Source of the DNA: Methanomicrobia archaeon
GTDB taxonomy: Archaea > Halobacteriota > Syntropharchaeia > Alkanophagales > Methanospirareceae
NCBI GenBank assembly: GCA_016928455.1
Contig: JAFGKP010000090.1
Coordinates: 1-12,374 of the forward strand
DNA length: 12,374 nt
Reading direction: 5' to 3'
This document shows positions 11,820 through 12,374 of the stretch, piece by piece. The notes beneath the pieces were generated by a model. It worked only from the letters and a program-made list of their open reading frames with translations, ran no database searches and was not told the DNA's origin. The translations under genes were made by a program, and so were the position numbers. The stretch's first letter is position 1. The number at the start of each line of letters is the position of its first letter.

Positions 11820-12374
11820 ATGAAAAGCGGTAACGTATGTTTAAGATTAGTGGTCATAGCGCTTTTGTTCCTCTCCCTGCTCTTCCCAATGCTCGCTCTC
11901 GGAGCGCGTATCGAGGTCACGGTCGATGAGGTGCACAGTATGTTACAGCAAAATCCGGATGAGATCATTCTCGTGGATACTCGAACCGAGCAGATGTACG
12001 CTTCGGAGCATATCCCGGGCGCGATCAACATCCCTTTGAGCGTGAATACCGCCTCGTTCGAGCAGGCGATCGAAAAACTGGATAAGTCGAAGATCATCAT
12101 CGCGTACTGCCAGGCGGGTACTTCAAGCAGGCTAGCTGGCGATCTCCTCGTCCATCATGGCTTCTCGCGCGTGTATACGATGGCGGGCGGCATGAACGCC
12201 TGGAAGCAGAAATATCCCACCTCGCTCAGCTCACCGGCGACCTCGGGAGTACCGGCGGGCGCGATCATGGCACCAGCATTTACGCTCACGAGCGTCGAGG
12301 GCAGGACCTTCAGCCTCAACGATTTCCGCGGCAAGGTCGTGGTCCTGAGCTTGATTCTCACCACCTGTCATCTC
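11820..12374 (+). CDS. Secreted rhodanese joined to a thioredoxin-like domain (3' partial)
   Basis: The first 185 residues are inside the window and the frame runs off the end without a stop. An N-terminal signal peptide (MKSGN, then a hydrophobic run ending in ALGA near residue 29) is followed by a rhodanese domain (about 31-132). This has DTR (53-55), HIPGAINIP (64-72) and the active-site loop YCQAGTSS, with C97 as the sulfur-carrying cysteine and YTMAGGMNAW after it. A short linker leads to a second domain beginning APAFTLTSVEGRTFSLNDFRG, closely similar to the start of the thioredoxin domain in the CcdA fusion. The last visible residues are LTTCHL (C183), where a CxxC or a SCO-like CxxxC would be expected, so the second redox cysteine is just outside. 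Outside the cell it could transfer sulfane sulfur or feed on electrons from the upstream CcdA fusion. The ATG at 11820 is set by the TATA box. Confidence 0.85.
   Translation, partial: MKSGNVCLRLVVIALLFLSLLFPMLALGARIEVTVDEVHSMLQQNPDEIILVDTRTEQMYASEHIPGAINIPLSVNTASFEQAIEKLDKSKIIIAYCQAGTSSRLAGDLLVHHGFSRVYTMAGGMNAWKQKYPTSLSSPATSGVPAGAIMAPAFTLTSVEGRTFSLNDFRGKVVVLSLILTTCHL

Noticed and set aside
1..12374. CRISPR arrays, insertion sequences or att sites
   Set aside because: No spaced direct repeats, transposase or integrase frames, or terminal inverted repeats were seen on either strand.

Overview
The window looks archaeal, most likely a euryarchaeon of the Halobacteriota type, with methanogen, ANME and Syntrophoarchaeum relatives as the first places to look. 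This rests on TATA-like boxes placed before most genes, strong GGAGGTG-type ribosome binding sites next to some nearly leaderless starts, a secreted protein ending in a PGF-CTERM-like tail (archaeosortase type), an archaeal-looking TatA tail, and a radical SAM protein resembling the archaeal Ta0216 family. The lineage is inferred; there is no rRNA or marker gene here.

Layout from left to right. (1) Positions 1-1134 hold the 3' part of a radical SAM gene that enters from outside the window. (2) Positions 1204-3347 are a twin-arginine translocation (Tat) locus: two divergently transcribed tatC paralogs sharing a ~116 bp promoter region, then tatA with its own TATA box. (3) About 720 bp (3348-4068) has no convincing gene, but it contains a good terminator for the next operon. 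(4) Positions 4069-8558, on the minus strand, are a three-gene operon: a Tat-signal-bearing FDH-N-type formate dehydrogenase catalytic subunit (Cys in place of selenocysteine), a sixteen-cysteine ferredoxin-like electron transfer subunit, and a DmsC-type eight-helix membrane anchor. (5) Positions 8829-9497, minus strand, encode a secreted helical protein with a PGF-CTERM-like tail, divergent from a small helical hypothetical gene (9724-10110, plus). (6) Positions 10244-12374, plus strand, encode exported thiol-redox proteins: a TlpA-like thioredoxin fused to a CcdA membrane domain, and a secreted rhodanese joined to a second thioredoxin-like domain cut by the window end.

The genes form a coherent cell-surface theme. 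The Tat system can export the folded, metal-loaded formate dehydrogenase together with its Fe-S partner. The membrane anchor would pass electrons between the outside enzyme and a membrane quinone or methanophenazine-type carrier. The CcdA/TlpA and rhodanese/thioredoxin proteins would carry reducing power or handle sulfur outside the membrane. The most striking observation is that the two TatC proteins have lost opposite halves of the conserved functional residues. One keeps the signal-peptide site and the other keeps the TM4-TM6 TatA-contact residues, which suggests an obligate mixed TatC receptor.
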